Origin: Sphingobacteriales bacterium 46-32
Lineage (GTDB): Bacteria > Bacteroidota > Bacteroidia > Chitinophagales > Chitinophagaceae
Length of the DNA stretch: 64,000 nt
Assembly: GCA_001898485.1 (NCBI GenBank)
Contig: MKTY01000019.1
Span: 620,001-684,000, forward strand
Direction: 5' to 3'
A program made the translations under genes and the position numbers. The notes under the pieces are model-generated. The model searched no databases and was not told the DNA's origin. It saw nothing but the letters and a program-made list of their open reading frames with translations. Within the stretch, counting starts at the first letter, position 1, and the number at the start of each line of letters is the position of its first letter. This document shows positions 24,566 through 32,620 of this stretch, in pieces.

Positions 24566-25138
24566 ATGAGTGATAATGTTTATAACTGGTTTTATATGGA
24601 AAAGAGAAGAAGGAAACGATTCAGAATTGTGCGGGAACGGCTTCCTCCCATAGAAGACCGGCTGGCTTATTATGGCAATTCGTCTTCCTTTAAAGCCAGG
24701 CATGATTCCGTTTTTGATGAGACTATTTCTATTGAAATATGGTTTGATAAGCATTATCTCGACCGGCATCAGCATGGAGATGAAAATGGTGTCAGGGATG
24801 GAATTGATCCTGACTATATCCGGCAGTTGATTCGGGAGGCCATAAAGCCATTGTTTATTTTCTCCTCCCGCATAAAGGGTTTTAGTTTTGTTAATGGGCC
24901 TCCTTTTCGGGAAACTATCCGGGCAGTTATCAGAAAAGAGTTTAATGGATCTAAATTGAATGTTGTGTTGCAATGCTGTTTTAAAAATGCCGGATGTCTG
25001 GAAGCAACTGTCATTACTGCAATGGTAGTCGATGATTTTAAATTAGCTAACGGTCAGTATATGGTTGATTTAGAAGAAGGAGAGATGGTTTTGAGTAAAT
25101 TTGAGAACGGCAGGCTAAATGAAATTTGTAAAATTTGA
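24566..25138 (+). CDS. Hypothetical protein, unknown family
   Basis: This protein of 190 residues has no named domain that I recognise. The N-terminus is very basic (MEKRRRKRFRIVRERL, ~11-26). The centre contains SIEIWFDKHYLDRHQHGDENGVRDGIDPDYIRQLIREAIKPLF. A C-terminal beta-rich part follows, with CCFKNAGCLEATVITAMVVDDF. The pattern KHYLDRH followed by an amphipathic helix and strands faintly recalls BECR/RelE-like nuclease domains of phage and polymorphic toxins, but I cannot confirm it. Codons are more AT-rich than in the neighbours, which hints at acquisition. The ATG at 24566 is chosen over a TTG at 24545. A start at 24596 is also possible. It is preceded by a T-rich stretch and stands alone. 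Confidence 0.6.
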   Translation: MSDNVYNWFYMEKRRRKRFRIVRERLPPIEDRLAYYGNSSSFKARHDSVFDETISIEIWFDKHYLDRHQHGDENGVRDGIDPDYIRQLIREAIKPLFIFSSRIKGFSFVNGPPFRETIRAVIRKEFNGSKLNVVLQCCFKNAGCLEATVITAMVVDDFKLANGQYMVDLEEGEMVLSKFENGRLNEICKI

Positions 25139-25159
25139 TTTGGCGGATTAATTTTTTTG

Positions 25160-25167
25160 TAACTTTA
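25160..25167 (+). promoter_or_regulatory. Probable -7 element TAACTTTA of a short transcript
   Basis: TAACTTTA is one base from TAnnTTTG. TTTG occurs at 25139-25142 (17-bp spacer) and 25134-25137 (22-bp spacer), neither ideal. It lies ~80 bp before a strong terminator with no significant reading frame in between. Confidence 0.5.
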
Positions 25168-25173
25168 CCTTCG

Positions 25174-25268
25174 TAAGGCAGGGGAGAAAGCCGAAATGCT
25201 GAAAAGCCGGCGTTTTACCTGAAAGGCCTTATAAAAAAGTTCAGCCGCAGCAATGCGGCTTTTTTATG
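25174..25268 (+). ncRNA. Candidate small RNA, about 95 nt, with its own promoter and terminator
   Basis: Between a -7-like element (25160-25167) and a terminator (25243-25266) lies a compact sequence with internal complementarity: AAAGCCG and CCGGCGTTTT around 25188-25216, and CCTTCG/AAGGC at 25168-25180. The only reading frame of note is an eight-codon one from 25197. It does not match any riboswitch consensus I could recall (TPP, cobalamin, SAM, glycine and fluoride were considered). It could be an independent small RNA or the attenuated leader of the gene at 25354. Confidence 0.4.
25243..25266 (+). terminator. Rho-independent terminator
   Basis: AGCCGCA, loop GCAA (a stable GNRA tetraloop), TGCGGCT, then TTTTTT. 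It lies ~90 bp upstream of the gene at 25354 and ends the candidate small RNA. Confidence 0.85.
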
Positions 25269-25353
25269 TCCATACAGGAGTGGCAGGTCTTGAACGCCGG
25301 ACTTGGGACGCAAGTCGAAAAACCTTATATTCGGTATATTAAAACGATTTGCT

Positions 25354-25749
25354 ATGCTCAAACTCGGCGACCTCAAACAGGGCGATCTCGTTCTGGTAAA
25401 TGATGGCGGTATCGAAAGGGAAGGCACTGTTGTCAAAGTCAGTCATGAAAACCATCAGGCACTGGTTGACAACGGCGTTCAGGAGTTTTGGTATGATCCT
25501 GCTGATATGAAGCCCATCCCGCTGGACGAAAGCCAGTTGGTAAAACTTGGTTTTTCCCGTGAGGACCTCAATGGCGGGGTCAAATACAAAAAAGACTCTT
25601 TCCGGCTGGTGACACCCCGCAAGGGCGATTTCTCGGAAATTGAAATGTGGTGGCGGGAAGACCGCCGGCATTTTCATTCCCCGCTGCAGGTACACCAGTT
25701 GCAAAACCTGCACCTTGACATGACCAAGGTACCCCTGGAACGCCCATAA
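25354..25749 (+). CDS. Conserved Bacteroidota hypothetical protein with KOW-like N-terminus
   Basis: This 131-residue soluble protein begins with LKLGDLKQGDLVLVNDGGIEREGTVVKVSHENHQALVDNG, a small beta-barrel of the KOW/SH3 type often found in nucleic-acid or ribosome-associated proteins. The C-terminus VHQLQNLHLDMTKVPLE resembles the VHELQNLYFALTGEEL ending of a large family of small Bacteroidota proteins that is common in phages and chromosomes, whose function is unknown. The ATG at 25354 places the KOW-like strand at the N-terminus. An upstream in-frame start would cross the region just after the small RNA. It is followed by a terminator and then the ribosomal operon. Confidence 0.75.
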   Translation: MLKLGDLKQGDLVLVNDGGIEREGTVVKVSHENHQALVDNGVQEFWYDPADMKPIPLDESQLVKLGFSREDLNGGVKYKKDSFRLVTPRKGDFSEIEMWWREDRRHFHSPLQVHQLQNLHLDMTKVPLERP

Positions 25750-25799
25750 ACGGGCATTTTGAGCGTTCATTTTGAGGATTTTAGTGAAAAAAGATGATT

Positions 25800-25825
25800 A
25801 CCCCGAAAAAAAAGCGGGGTTTTTT
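25800..25825 (+). terminator. Rho-independent terminator before infA
   Basis: ACCCCG and CGGGGT (25800-25805 and 25815-25820) enclose an A-rich loop and are followed by six T residues. It isolates the preceding gene from the infA-rplQ operon. Confidence 0.75.
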
Positions 25826-25846
25826 CTTTTTTCGCCCTTATCCTCC

Positions 25847-25854
25847 TATCTTTG
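25847..25854 (+). promoter_or_regulatory. -7 element TATCTTTG of the infA-rplQ operon
   Basis: TATCTTTG is an exact TAnnTTTG match, 16 bp before the infA ATG. At the -33 position with a 20-bp spacer the sequence is TTTC (25823-25826), three of four consensus bases. It lies just after a terminator, a good place for an operon promoter. Confidence 0.65.
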
Positions 25855-25870
25855 CACCCCTAAATTTTGT

Positions 25871-26089
25871 ATGTCGAAACAACCACTGATTAAACAGGAT
25901 GGGATCATTTTAGAAGCCCTTTCAAACGCCATGTTCCGCGTAAAACTGGAAAACGGGCATGAAATAGTGGCTACAATTTCCGGAAAAATGCGCATGCACT
26001 ATATCCGGATTTTGCCCGGGGATAAGGTAGGAGTGGAGTTGTCGCCATACGACCTGACACGTGGAAGAATCAATTTCAGGTATAAATAA
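25871..26089 (+). CDS. infA: Translation initiation factor IF-1
   Basis: This 72-residue OB-fold protein binds the ribosomal A-site region of the 30S subunit during initiation. The sequence [20 protein letters not shown] and [42 protein letters not shown] follow the conserved family throughout its length. An upstream extension of the frame exists but the MSKQ start is the family's N-terminus. As in many bacteria it precedes rpmJ and rpsM, which here follow at 65 and 69 bp gaps. The gene has a Bacteroidota -7 element just upstream. Confidence 0.97.
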   Translation: MSKQPLIKQDGIILEALSNAMFRVKLENGHEIVATISGKMRMHYIRILPGDKVGVELSPYDLTRGRINFRYK

Positions 26090-26154
26090 AAAAAGTAAAG
26101 GACGGCTGCAGTAGCCCTGGTTATTGCGAAGTCCGGCGCTCAAAGCGAAAGATT

Positions 26155-26271
26155 ATGAAAGTTAGAGCATCCATTAAAAAAAGAAGTGCAGATTGCAAGA
26201 TCGTACGTCGTAAAGGCAAGCTGTATGTGATCAACAAAAAGAATCCCCGCTTCAAGCAGCGTCAGGGATAA
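26155..26271 (+). CDS. rpmJ: 50S ribosomal protein L36
   Basis: This 38-residue protein begins [20 protein letters not shown] and ends [12 protein letters not shown]. It is a small basic protein of the large subunit. The zinc-ribbon form has four ligands (C-x2-C-x12-C-x4-H). Here only one Cys (Cys14) remains, so this is the zinc-free (C-minus) form, as is usual in Bacteroidota. Start at 26155 and stop at 26269-26271 were read directly from the sequence. It lies between infA and rpsM, its classical place. Confidence 0.95.
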   Translation: MKVRASIKKRSADCKIVRRKGKLYVINKKNPRFKQRQG

Positions 26272-26340
26272 TTTTGGCCGGCCATCAGTGATGGCTGACT
26301 GATTGTAATTAAGTAAAGACAAACTTTAATATTTTATAAT

Positions 26341-26721
26341 ATGGCTCGTATTGCCGGTGTTGACTTACCCAAGAACAAAAGAGGTGAAATTGGTCTGACC
26401 TATATTTTTGGAATCGGACCTTCTACTGCAAGATATATTCTGGACAAGAATAATATCGATCGCAATAAGAAGGTACATGAGTGGAATGATGATGACCTGA
26501 ATGCTATCCGTAATACCATTACGGAAGAGTTCAAGGTCGAAGGTCAGCTGCGTTCTGAAGTACAGATGAGCATCAAGCGTCTGCTTGATATCGCCTGCTA
26601 CCGTGGTCTTCGCCATCGTAAGGGTCTGCCGGTGCGCGGCCAGCGTACTAAAACCAACAGCCGTACACGTAAAGGAAAACGTAAAACGGTTGCCGGTAAG
26701 AAAAAAGCAGCTAAGAAATAA
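26341..26721 (+). CDS. rpsM: 30S ribosomal protein S13
   Basis: This 126-residue protein is a component of the 30S head that contacts tRNA and the 50S subunit. [25 protein letters not shown] at the start and [28 protein letters not shown] at the end are diagnostic. It is followed by an unusually long 165-bp gap with a strong hairpin before rpsK. In most bacteria these genes are almost contiguous. Confidence 0.97.
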   Translation: MARIAGVDLPKNKRGEIGLTYIFGIGPSTARYILDKNNIDRNKKVHEWNDDDLNAIRNTITEEFKVEGQLRSEVQMSIKRLLDIACYRGLRHRKGLPVRGQRTKTNSRTRKGKRKTVAGKKKAAKK

Positions 26722-26727
26722 TCATCT

Positions 26728-26758
26728 GCAAGCTCCCGGTAATACTCCGGGAGTTTGC
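26728..26758. other. Strong hairpin between rpsM and rpsK
   Basis: GCAAGCTCCCGG (26728-26739) pairs with CCGGGAGTTTGC (26747-26758), 12 pairs with one G-U, around a 7-base loop. No long T tract follows, so it is not a standard terminator. It may be a processing or ribosomal-protein binding site, or a weak terminator. Confidence 0.7.
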
Positions 26759-26886
26759 CGTATTATTATAATGCACCATTTTACTGAATCAATTGCGGAT
26801 ACCAGGTGCAGGTGGAGGGTTGGTTCAGGCCTGACAGCTTAAGTTGACAGGTTTATTTTAAATCAAGATTACCTCAGTTTCGAATC

Positions 26887-27297
26887 ATGGCAAAAGGACA
26901 AAATCAGGGTAACAGCGCTAAAGCTGCCGCCAAGAAAAGAATCGTAAAGGTAGATGCATATGGCGATGCCCATATCTCTGCCACTTTCAACAACATCATC
27001 ATCAGTCTGACCAACAAAACAGGTCAGGTGATCTCCTGGAGCAGCGCCGGTAAAATGGGCTTCAAAGGTTCCAAGAAAAATACTCCTTATGCTGCTCAGA
27101 TGGCAGCTTCCGATGCAGCTAAAACTGCGCTGGATGCAGGTCTGAAACGCGTAGATGTATATGTAAAGGGGCCAGGTGCCGGTCGTGAAGGAGCAATCCG
27201 CTCTCTGTCACAATCAGGTATTGAGATCGTGATGATCAAAGACGTTACTCCGCTGCCCCACAACGGATGCCGTCCTCCCAAGAAAAGACGCGTATAA
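26887..27297 (+). CDS. rpsK: 30S ribosomal protein S11
   Basis: This 136-residue platform protein of the 30S subunit near the E site has motifs [62 protein letters not shown] and the C-terminal [18 protein letters not shown], which are all classical. The N-terminal ~18 residues are Gly/Ala/Lys-rich as in other Bacteroidota. A 194-bp gap with repeat DNA follows before rpsD, which is unusual inside this operon. Confidence 0.97.
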   Translation: MAKGQNQGNSAKAAAKKRIVKVDAYGDAHISATFNNIIISLTNKTGQVISWSSAGKMGFKGSKKNTPYAAQMAASDAAKTALDAGLKRVDVYVKGPGAGREGAIRSLSQSGIEIVMIKDVTPLPHNGCRPPKKRRV

Positions 27298-27302
27298 TGA
27301 GA

Positions 27303-27369
27303 AAGTTTTAGGTAATAAGTTTTAAGTGAAAAGTTTAAACGCTCACTTAAAACTTATTACTTAGAACTT
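27303..27369. repeat. Inverted repeat of AAGTTTT-type 7-mers inside the ribosomal operon
   Basis: Bases 27303-27328 pair with 27344-27369: 26 positions, only two mismatches, both G-U in the RNA. The left arm reads as heptads AAGTTTT, AGGTAAT, AAGTTTT. The repeat lies just after the rpsK stop. It is the same repeat type as 17398-17450 but in hairpin form. Confidence 0.85.
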
Positions 27370-27434
27370 ACTGCTTATAACATAACGCCAGATTGGCTTT
27401 CATTTTTTAAAAGGGTGCTCGATTAATTTTTTAA

Positions 27435-27475
27435 AGACTTTTTACCGATCGAAGCACCGGTTTCTAAAAAAGTCT
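27435..27475 (+). other. Two-step hairpin in front of rpsD
   Basis: AGACTTTTT (27435-27443) pairs with AAAAAGTCT (27467-27475), and inside it ACCG (27444-27447) pairs with CGGT (27458-27461), leaving an asymmetric bulge. It ends 16 bases before the rpsD ATG. S4, the rpsD product, autoregulates its operon by binding leader RNA in other bacteria, so this structure is a candidate for such a site. Confidence 0.5.
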
Positions 27476-27491
27476 AAATGAACGTAAAATT

Positions 27492-28097
27492 ATGGCACGT
27501 TACAATGGTCCAAAGACCAAAATCTCCCGCATTTTTGGAGAACCTATTTTAGGTAATGGTAAATGGTTGGGTAAAAACAGCAACCCTCCCGGTCAACACG
27601 GTGAAAAACGCAAACGCAAAACGCTGGGTGAATACGCCCTGCAGCTGCGTGAAAAACAAAAAGCCAAGTATACCTACGGTATCCTGGAAAAGCAATTCCG
27701 CAAAACTTTTGAGGAAGCTGCCCGTCGCAAAGGTGTAACAGGTGAAAACCTGATCAAACTTCTGGAAGCGCGCCTGGATAATACAGTATTCCGTATGGGT
27801 ATTGCTCCTTCACGCCCCGCTGCCCGTCAGTTGGTTAGCCACAAACACATCGAAGTAAACGGAGAAGTGGTAAATATCCCTTCTTTCCAGTTGAAACCCG
27901 GTGATGTGGTTACGATCAAAGACAATAGCAAAGAGCGTTCTTCTATCACCAGTGTGGTACGCGCCAAAAATCCCAAGTTCAGCTGGCTGGACTGGAATGA
28001 AACCGAATTCAAAGGTACATTCATCACTTACCCTGAAAGGGAAAGCGTTCCTGAGAACATCAAGGAGCAGCTGATTGTGGAATTGTACTCTAAGTAA
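27492..28097 (+). CDS. rpsD: 30S ribosomal protein S4
   Basis: This 201-residue protein binds 16S rRNA and initiates 30S body assembly. The N-terminus [19 protein letters not shown] is Bacteroidota-like and lacks the zinc-binding Cys cluster (C-minus form). The S4 RNA-binding domain is visible at [50 protein letters not shown] (~92-140). The gene sits between rpsK and rpoA, as usual, but behind a repeat and a hairpin. Confidence 0.97.
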   Translation: MARYNGPKTKISRIFGEPILGNGKWLGKNSNPPGQHGEKRKRKTLGEYALQLREKQKAKYTYGILEKQFRKTFEEAARRKGVTGENLIKLLEARLDNTVFRMGIAPSRPAARQLVSHKHIEVNGEVVNIPSFQLKPGDVVTIKDNSKERSSITSVVRAKNPKFSWLDWNETEFKGTFITYPERESVPENIKEQLIVELYSK

Positions 28098-28182
28098 TCG
28101 TGAGGCGTAAACCGGCTGTCCTGTCTTTTGTTAATACAAAGCGGCAGTCTGTCCCAATCATTTATAAAATTAAATCTGAAAT

Positions 28183-29184
28183 ATGGCTATCCTGAATTTC
28201 CAAAAACCTGACAAGATCATCCTGCAAAAGGCTACGGATTTTGAAGCTCAGTTTGAGTTTCGTCCGCTGGAGCCTGGCTATGGTGTAACTATCGGCAATG
28301 CGCTGCGTCGTGTACTGCTGAACTCACTCGAGGGTTATGCTATTGTAGGCGTTAAGATCGACGGGGTGGATCATGAATTCGCTACCATGAAAGGTGTGAG
28401 CGAAGATGTGGTGGAAATTTTCCTGAACCTGAAACAGGTTCGTTTCAAAAAAATCGTTGATCATGAAGTGGCAAACGAGAAAATTCTGCTGTCACTGAAA
28501 AATAAAACTGAATTCACAGCCGGTATGATCGGCGAAGGAACTCACTCCTTCCAGATCATGAATCCCGACCTGCTGATCTGCACACTCGATTCTTCTGCTA
28601 AAATGGATATCGAGCTGACAATCGGTAAAGGCCGCGGTTATGTACCTGCTGAGGAAAACAAGCCGAAAGATGCGCCTATGGGCTACATTCCCATCGACTC
28701 TATCTTTACGCCCATCAAAAACGTTAAGTACACGATTGAGAACACGCGTGTGGAACAACGTACAGACTTCGAAAAACTGATCATGGAAGTTTCTACCGAT
28801 GGCACCATTCATCCGGAAGAAGCAGTGAAGCAGGCTTCACGCATCCTGATCCAGCACCTGATGATCATCACAGACGAGAACATCACTTTCGATAACAAAG
28901 AAGAGAAAAAAGAAGACCTGGTTGACGAGCAGACACTGCAGCTCCGCAAGGTGCTGAAAACACCCCTCGAAGATCTGGATCTGTCAGTACGCGCCTTCAA
29001 CTGTCTGAAAGCTGCAAAAATCAATTCACTCAGTGAGCTGGTTCAGTACGAGCAGGAAGACCTGATGAAGTTCCGCAACTTTGGTCAGAAATCACTGGCC
29101 GAAATCGAGCAGGTACTGACTGAAAGAGGCCTTTCTTTTGGTATGGATCTCGCCAAAATGGGTGTTGATAAAGACGAACTGTAG
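28183..29184 (+). CDS. rpoA: DNA-directed RNA polymerase alpha subunit
   Basis: This 333-residue protein has an N-terminal assembly domain (~1-230) with FRPLEPGYGVTIGNALRRVLLNSLEGYAIVGVKIDGV, the dimerisation and beta-binding core. The C-terminal domain (~255-320) has LDLSVRAFNCLKAAKINSLSELVQYEQEDLMKFRNFGQKSLAEIEQVL, the region that binds UP elements and activators. The linker is rich in charged residues (NKEEKKEDLVDEQ). Length and domain order are normal. It follows rpsD by 85 bp and precedes rplQ by 113 bp. Confidence 0.98.
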   Translation: MAILNFQKPDKIILQKATDFEAQFEFRPLEPGYGVTIGNALRRVLLNSLEGYAIVGVKIDGVDHEFATMKGVSEDVVEIFLNLKQVRFKKIVDHEVANEKILLSLKNKTEFTAGMIGEGTHSFQIMNPDLLICTLDSSAKMDIELTIGKGRGYVPAEENKPKDAPMGYIPIDSIFTPIKNVKYTIENTRVEQRTDFEKLIMEVSTDGTIHPEEAVKQASRILIQHLMIITDENITFDNKEEKKEDLVDEQTLQLRKVLKTPLEDLDLSVRAFNCLKAAKINSLSELVQYEQEDLMKFRNFGQKSLAEIEQVLTERGLSFGMDLAKMGVDKDEL

Positions 29185-29297
29185 GTCTTTTGATTTATCA
29201 GATACAGTAGGTTGTAATTCCTGACACGGTACAACCGAAATTTAATAACAAACCGGTTACTGGGGTAACAACCGTACCGGTCTCAAATTCAAATGTC

Positions 29298-29801
29298 ATG
29301 CGTCACGGAGACAAAGTAAAAAATCTTGGCCGCACCAAATCTCACAGAGATGCGCTGTTGAGCAACCTGGCCTGCCAGCTGATCGAACACAAGCGTATTG
29401 TAACTACACTGGCCAAAGCAAAGGCCCTGCGTGTTTACATTGAGCCACTGGTAACCAAAGGCAAAACAAACACCACGCATCAGCGTCGTGTTGTATTCAG
29501 CTACCTGCAGGATAAAGCTGCTGTAACTGAACTGTTCAGCACTGTTGCGGAAAAAGTAGCCGGCCGTCCCGGTGGTTATACCCGTGTTATTAAACTGGGT
29601 GCCCGTCCTGGCGATAATGCAGAAACTGCATTGATCGAGCTGGTTGATTTCAACGAAATTTATGGTAAGGGTAAGGGTGAAGTGAAAGAAGCTGCGAAGA
29701 AGACTCGTCGTAGCCGCAGCACTTCCAAGAAGGCCGATGCCGCCCCCAAAGCGGAAGAAGCTAAAAACGAGGAAGCAACCCCCGAAGCCACAGCCGAATA
29801 A
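29298..29801 (+). CDS. rplQ: 50S ribosomal protein L17 with C-terminal extension
   Basis: This 167-residue protein has a conserved L17 core covering residues ~1-120 ([34 protein letters not shown] to [15 protein letters not shown]). The remaining ~45 residues form a low-complexity tail, first basic ([14 protein letters not shown]) and then acidic ([15 protein letters not shown]). Such tails are common on Bacteroidota L17 and are probably disordered. It is the last gene of the operon and is followed by a strong terminator. Confidence 0.97.
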   Translation: MRHGDKVKNLGRTKSHRDALLSNLACQLIEHKRIVTTLAKAKALRVYIEPLVTKGKTNTTHQRRVVFSYLQDKAAVTELFSTVAEKVAGRPGGYTRVIKLGARPGDNAETALIELVDFNEIYGKGKGEVKEAAKKTRRSRSTSKKADAAPKAEEAKNEEATPEATAE

Positions 29802-29821
29802 AGTTGTTTTCCAAAGTAATC

Positions 29822-29853
29822 AAAGGCCTTCCGTTCACACGGAAGGCCTTTTT
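29822..29853 (+). terminator. Terminator of the ribosomal/rpoA operon
   Basis: AAAGGCCTTCCG and CGGAAGGCCTTT form a 12-bp perfect stem with a six-base loop, followed by TT and a T-rich stretch. It lies 20 bp after the rplQ stop. Confidence 0.9.
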
Positions 29854-29955
29854 CATTATAACAGCAGATCATTCTTTTTTTACATTCTTAAATGAATTAA
29901 TTTTCAGAGACGATTTGCTGCCCATTTCAGATCACTGACTTTAATACCATTAACC

Positions 29956-32535
29956 ATGGACCAAACCGCCAACAGAGCCTTGCAGCAATTCCGCAATGAG
30001 GTAGGCATCCGATTTCAGTTATATAACAGCCTTTTTACATCGTTACCGTTTCACCGGATCGAAAAAACAGGCATCCTTTTATCGCTGCTTTCCAATAACT
30101 GTGAAGAAGGGTACAAGAAAAACCTGAGTCCGATCCGGATTATCGATGAGTTTTTTACCAAGCATACTTCTTATGGAAATGAGCAGGAGAAAACAGATCT
30201 GCTGTTTCGTTTTGTTCAGTACGTAGAGCGCCAGGTTGTGCTTTTTGATGCGCTGGAAGATGCCGCCTTTCGTGAAGTAAATGATCTCAACGGTGTGGGG
30301 ACACTCAAACACCTGGAGTCTGAAATCATTCAGGAAAACAAACAGGAGCAACTGGCCGAAAAACTGAAAGACTTTTCTATACGTCTTGTGCTGACAGCTC
30401 ACCCTACCCAGTTCTATCCTGGTTCTGTACTGGGGATTATCAATGACCTGGCCCGTGCATTGCGCGACAACAACACATCTGTCGTAAATACGTATCTGCA
30501 GCAGCTTGGTAAAACACCATTCTTCAAAAAACAAAAACCAACACCCTACGATGAGGCCGTAAGTCTCATCTGGTATCTTGAGAATGTGTTCTATCCGGCA
30601 GCAGGAGGAATACTGTCCAATATAAAAGCACGTTTCCCGGAAGCAGTTAGTGCGGCCAATCCTGTTGTACGGATGGGTTTCTGGCCAGGCGGTGACCGTG
30701 ATGGTAATCCCTTTGTTACGGCCGATATCTCGCTGCAGGTGGCTGATGCATTACGCAGCAGTATCATCAAATGTTATTATCTGGATGTACGCCGTCTCAA
30801 ACGCCGCCTTACTTTCCATGGTGTAGATACGATGTTGAGCGAACTGGAGAACAAACTCTACAGCAACCTGTTTATACCTGGGTATAAAACCCGTCTTACT
30901 CGCGAAGAAATTCTGGATACCCTGGAGCAGATCCGCCAGATTATCATTTATCAGCACAACGGATTGTTTCTGCACCTGGTAACGAATCTTATCAATAAAA
31001 TTGAAGTATTCGGGTTGCATTTTGCTTCACTCGATATAAGACAGGATAGTGCTGTGCATGGTAAACTGTTTGATGAACTGGCAGCTCAAACGGATGTCTT
31101 GCCGGATGATTATGCCAGCAAAACGGAAGAGGAGAAGATAGAGTTGCTGTCTCAACTTAACAGAAGTATCAATCCTGCTGTATTGAAAGATGCGATACAG
31201 GAAGATACTTTTCGTTGTGTGCAGGCCATTCAATCCATACAGCAGTACAACGGACCCGAAGGCTGTCACCGCTATATAATCAGCCAGTGTAAGAGTGCTC
31301 TTAATGCTATGGAAGTATATGGCCTTTTCCTGCTGGGTGGCTGGTATCCGGAAGATATGAATATTGATATCGTACCGTTGTTTGAAACGATTGACGATCT
31401 GCAGGAAGCAGCAGATGTAATGCGGAAGTTGTATGGCAATCCCGTATACCGGGCGCACCTGCAACGTCGTTCCGACCGGCAGACGATCATGCTGGGCTTC
31501 TCAGATGGAACGAAAGACGGAGGTTATCTGATGGCGAACTGGAGCATTTATAAAGCCAAAGAAATGCTTACCAGCGTATCGCGTGAATATGGCATTGATG
31601 TTATATTTTTTGACGGACGTGGAGGTCCTCCTTCACGTGGTGGCGGTAAGACCCATAAGTTTTATGCTTCAATGGGAAAGAATATTTCCAATAAAGAGAT
31701 TCAGCTTACCATACAGGGGCAAACGGTGAGTTCCAATTTTGGCACAACTGATTCTGCGCAGTACAATATGGAGCAATTACTGAATGCCGGTATTTCAAAT
31801 GACCTGTTTCAGACAAGATCCTATACGCTCAGCAGGGAAGAAGAAGGGTTGATACAGGAATTAAGTGAGGCAGGTTATGAAGCATACAAAGAATTGCGTG
31901 ATCATCCCTATCTCGCAGATTACCTGCTGCATGCAAGCCCTCTTCGCTTTTACAGCGAAACCAATATCGGCAGCCGTCCTGCCAAGCGGGGAGGTGGATC
32001 AGGATTATCGCTCAAAGATTTGCGTGCTATTCCGTTTGCCGGGTCCTGGAGTCAGCTTAAACAAAACGTAACAGGCTTTTATGGAGTGGGTTCTGCGTTG
32101 CAGCGGATGGAGAGCCAGGGTAAGTTTGCGGCCGTTCAGCGTTTATATAAGAGTTCGTTGTTTTTCAAAACCCTGCTTGATAACTGCGAAATGGCGATGT
32201 CAAAATCATTTTTTCCGCTTACGGCCTATCTCAGTAAGCACAAGCAGTATGGTGAGATATGGCAAAAAATATTCAACGAGTATGAACTGACACGGCAATA
32301 CTTAGTGAAATTATCGGGGCACAGTGAGCTGATGGCCGATTATCCGGTAGATCAATTGTCGATTCAGATGCGGGAACGTATTGTATTGCCCCTGCTTACT
32401 ATTCAGCAGTATGCGCTGACCCGCATTCGTGAGTTTGAAGAGCAGCTTGTGCAGTCGCCCATGAAGGAAGTGTATGAAAAATTGGTGATGCGCTGTTCGT
32501 TTGGGATTATCAATGCCGGGCGCAACTCTGCGTAG
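29956..32535 (+). CDS. ppc: Phosphoenolpyruvate carboxylase
   Basis: This 859-residue enzyme carboxylates phosphoenolpyruvate with bicarbonate to oxaloacetate, refilling the TCA cycle. Signature motifs are present but in a Bacteroidota variant: LTAHPTQFYPGS with catalytic His149 (most bacteria have LTAHPTE), GFWPGGDRDGNPFVT, FDGRGGPPSRGGGKTH (usually FHGRGGxxGRGGG) and SRPAKRGGGSGLSLKDLRAIPFAGSWSQ. The C-terminus FGIINAGRNSA replaces the usual M/IRNTG ending. The overall length is close to the family's 880-930 residues. It stands alone between the ribosomal operon and the convergent porin gene, separated from the latter by an inverted repeat. Confidence 0.95.
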   Translation: MDQTANRALQQFRNEVGIRFQLYNSLFTSLPFHRIEKTGILLSLLSNNCEEGYKKNLSPIRIIDEFFTKHTSYGNEQEKTDLLFRFVQYVERQVVLFDALEDAAFREVNDLNGVGTLKHLESEIIQENKQEQLAEKLKDFSIRLVLTAHPTQFYPGSVLGIINDLARALRDNNTSVVNTYLQQLGKTPFFKKQKPTPYDEAVSLIWYLENVFYPAAGGILSNIKARFPEAVSAANPVVRMGFWPGGDRDGNPFVTADISLQVADALRSSIIKCYYLDVRRLKRRLTFHGVDTMLSELENKLYSNLFIPGYKTRLTREEILDTLEQIRQIIIYQHNGLFLHLVTNLINKIEVFGLHFASLDIRQDSAVHGKLFDELAAQTDVLPDDYASKTEEEKIELLSQLNRSINPAVLKDAIQEDTFRCVQAIQSIQQYNGPEGCHRYIISQCKSALNAMEVYGLFLLGGWYPEDMNIDIVPLFETIDDLQEAADVMRKLYGNPVYRAHLQRRSDRQTIMLGFSDGTKDGGYLMANWSIYKAKEMLTSVSREYGIDVIFFDGRGGPPSRGGGKTHKFYASMGKNISNKEIQLTIQGQTVSSNFGTTDSAQYNMEQLLNAGISNDLFQTRSYTLSREEEGLIQELSEAGYEAYKELRDHPYLADYLLHASPLRFYSETNIGSRPAKRGGGSGLSLKDLRAIPFAGSWSQLKQNVTGFYGVGSALQRMESQGKFAAVQRLYKSSLFFKTLLDNCEMAMSKSFFPLTAYLSKHKQYGEIWQKIFNEYELTRQYLVKLSGHSELMADYPVDQLSIQMRERIVLPLLTIQQYALTRIREFEEQLVQSPMKEVYEKLVMRCSFGIINAGRNSA

Positions 32536-32620
32536 AAAGGTAAAAGATAAAAAGTAAAAGGAAAAAGGTAGGAGAAATTCAATCTCTTCTACCTTTTTCC
32601 TTTTTACCTTTCGCCTTTAT
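32535..32620. repeat. Inverted repeat of AAAGGTA-type 7-mers between ppc and the porin gene
   Basis: The purine arm reads AAAGGTA, AAAGATA, AAAAGTA, AAAGGAA, AAAGGTA. The core 32556-32571 is the exact reverse complement of 32589-32604 (16 bp). The element fills the whole convergent gap and touches both stop codons, the same placement as 13673-13802 and 59034-59119. It probably works as a bidirectional terminator. Confidence 0.88.

Noticed and set aside
25174-25268. Known riboswitch (TPP, cobalamin, SAM, glycine)
   Set aside because: None of the conserved core sequences of these classes is complete. Kept only as an unclassified small-RNA candidate.
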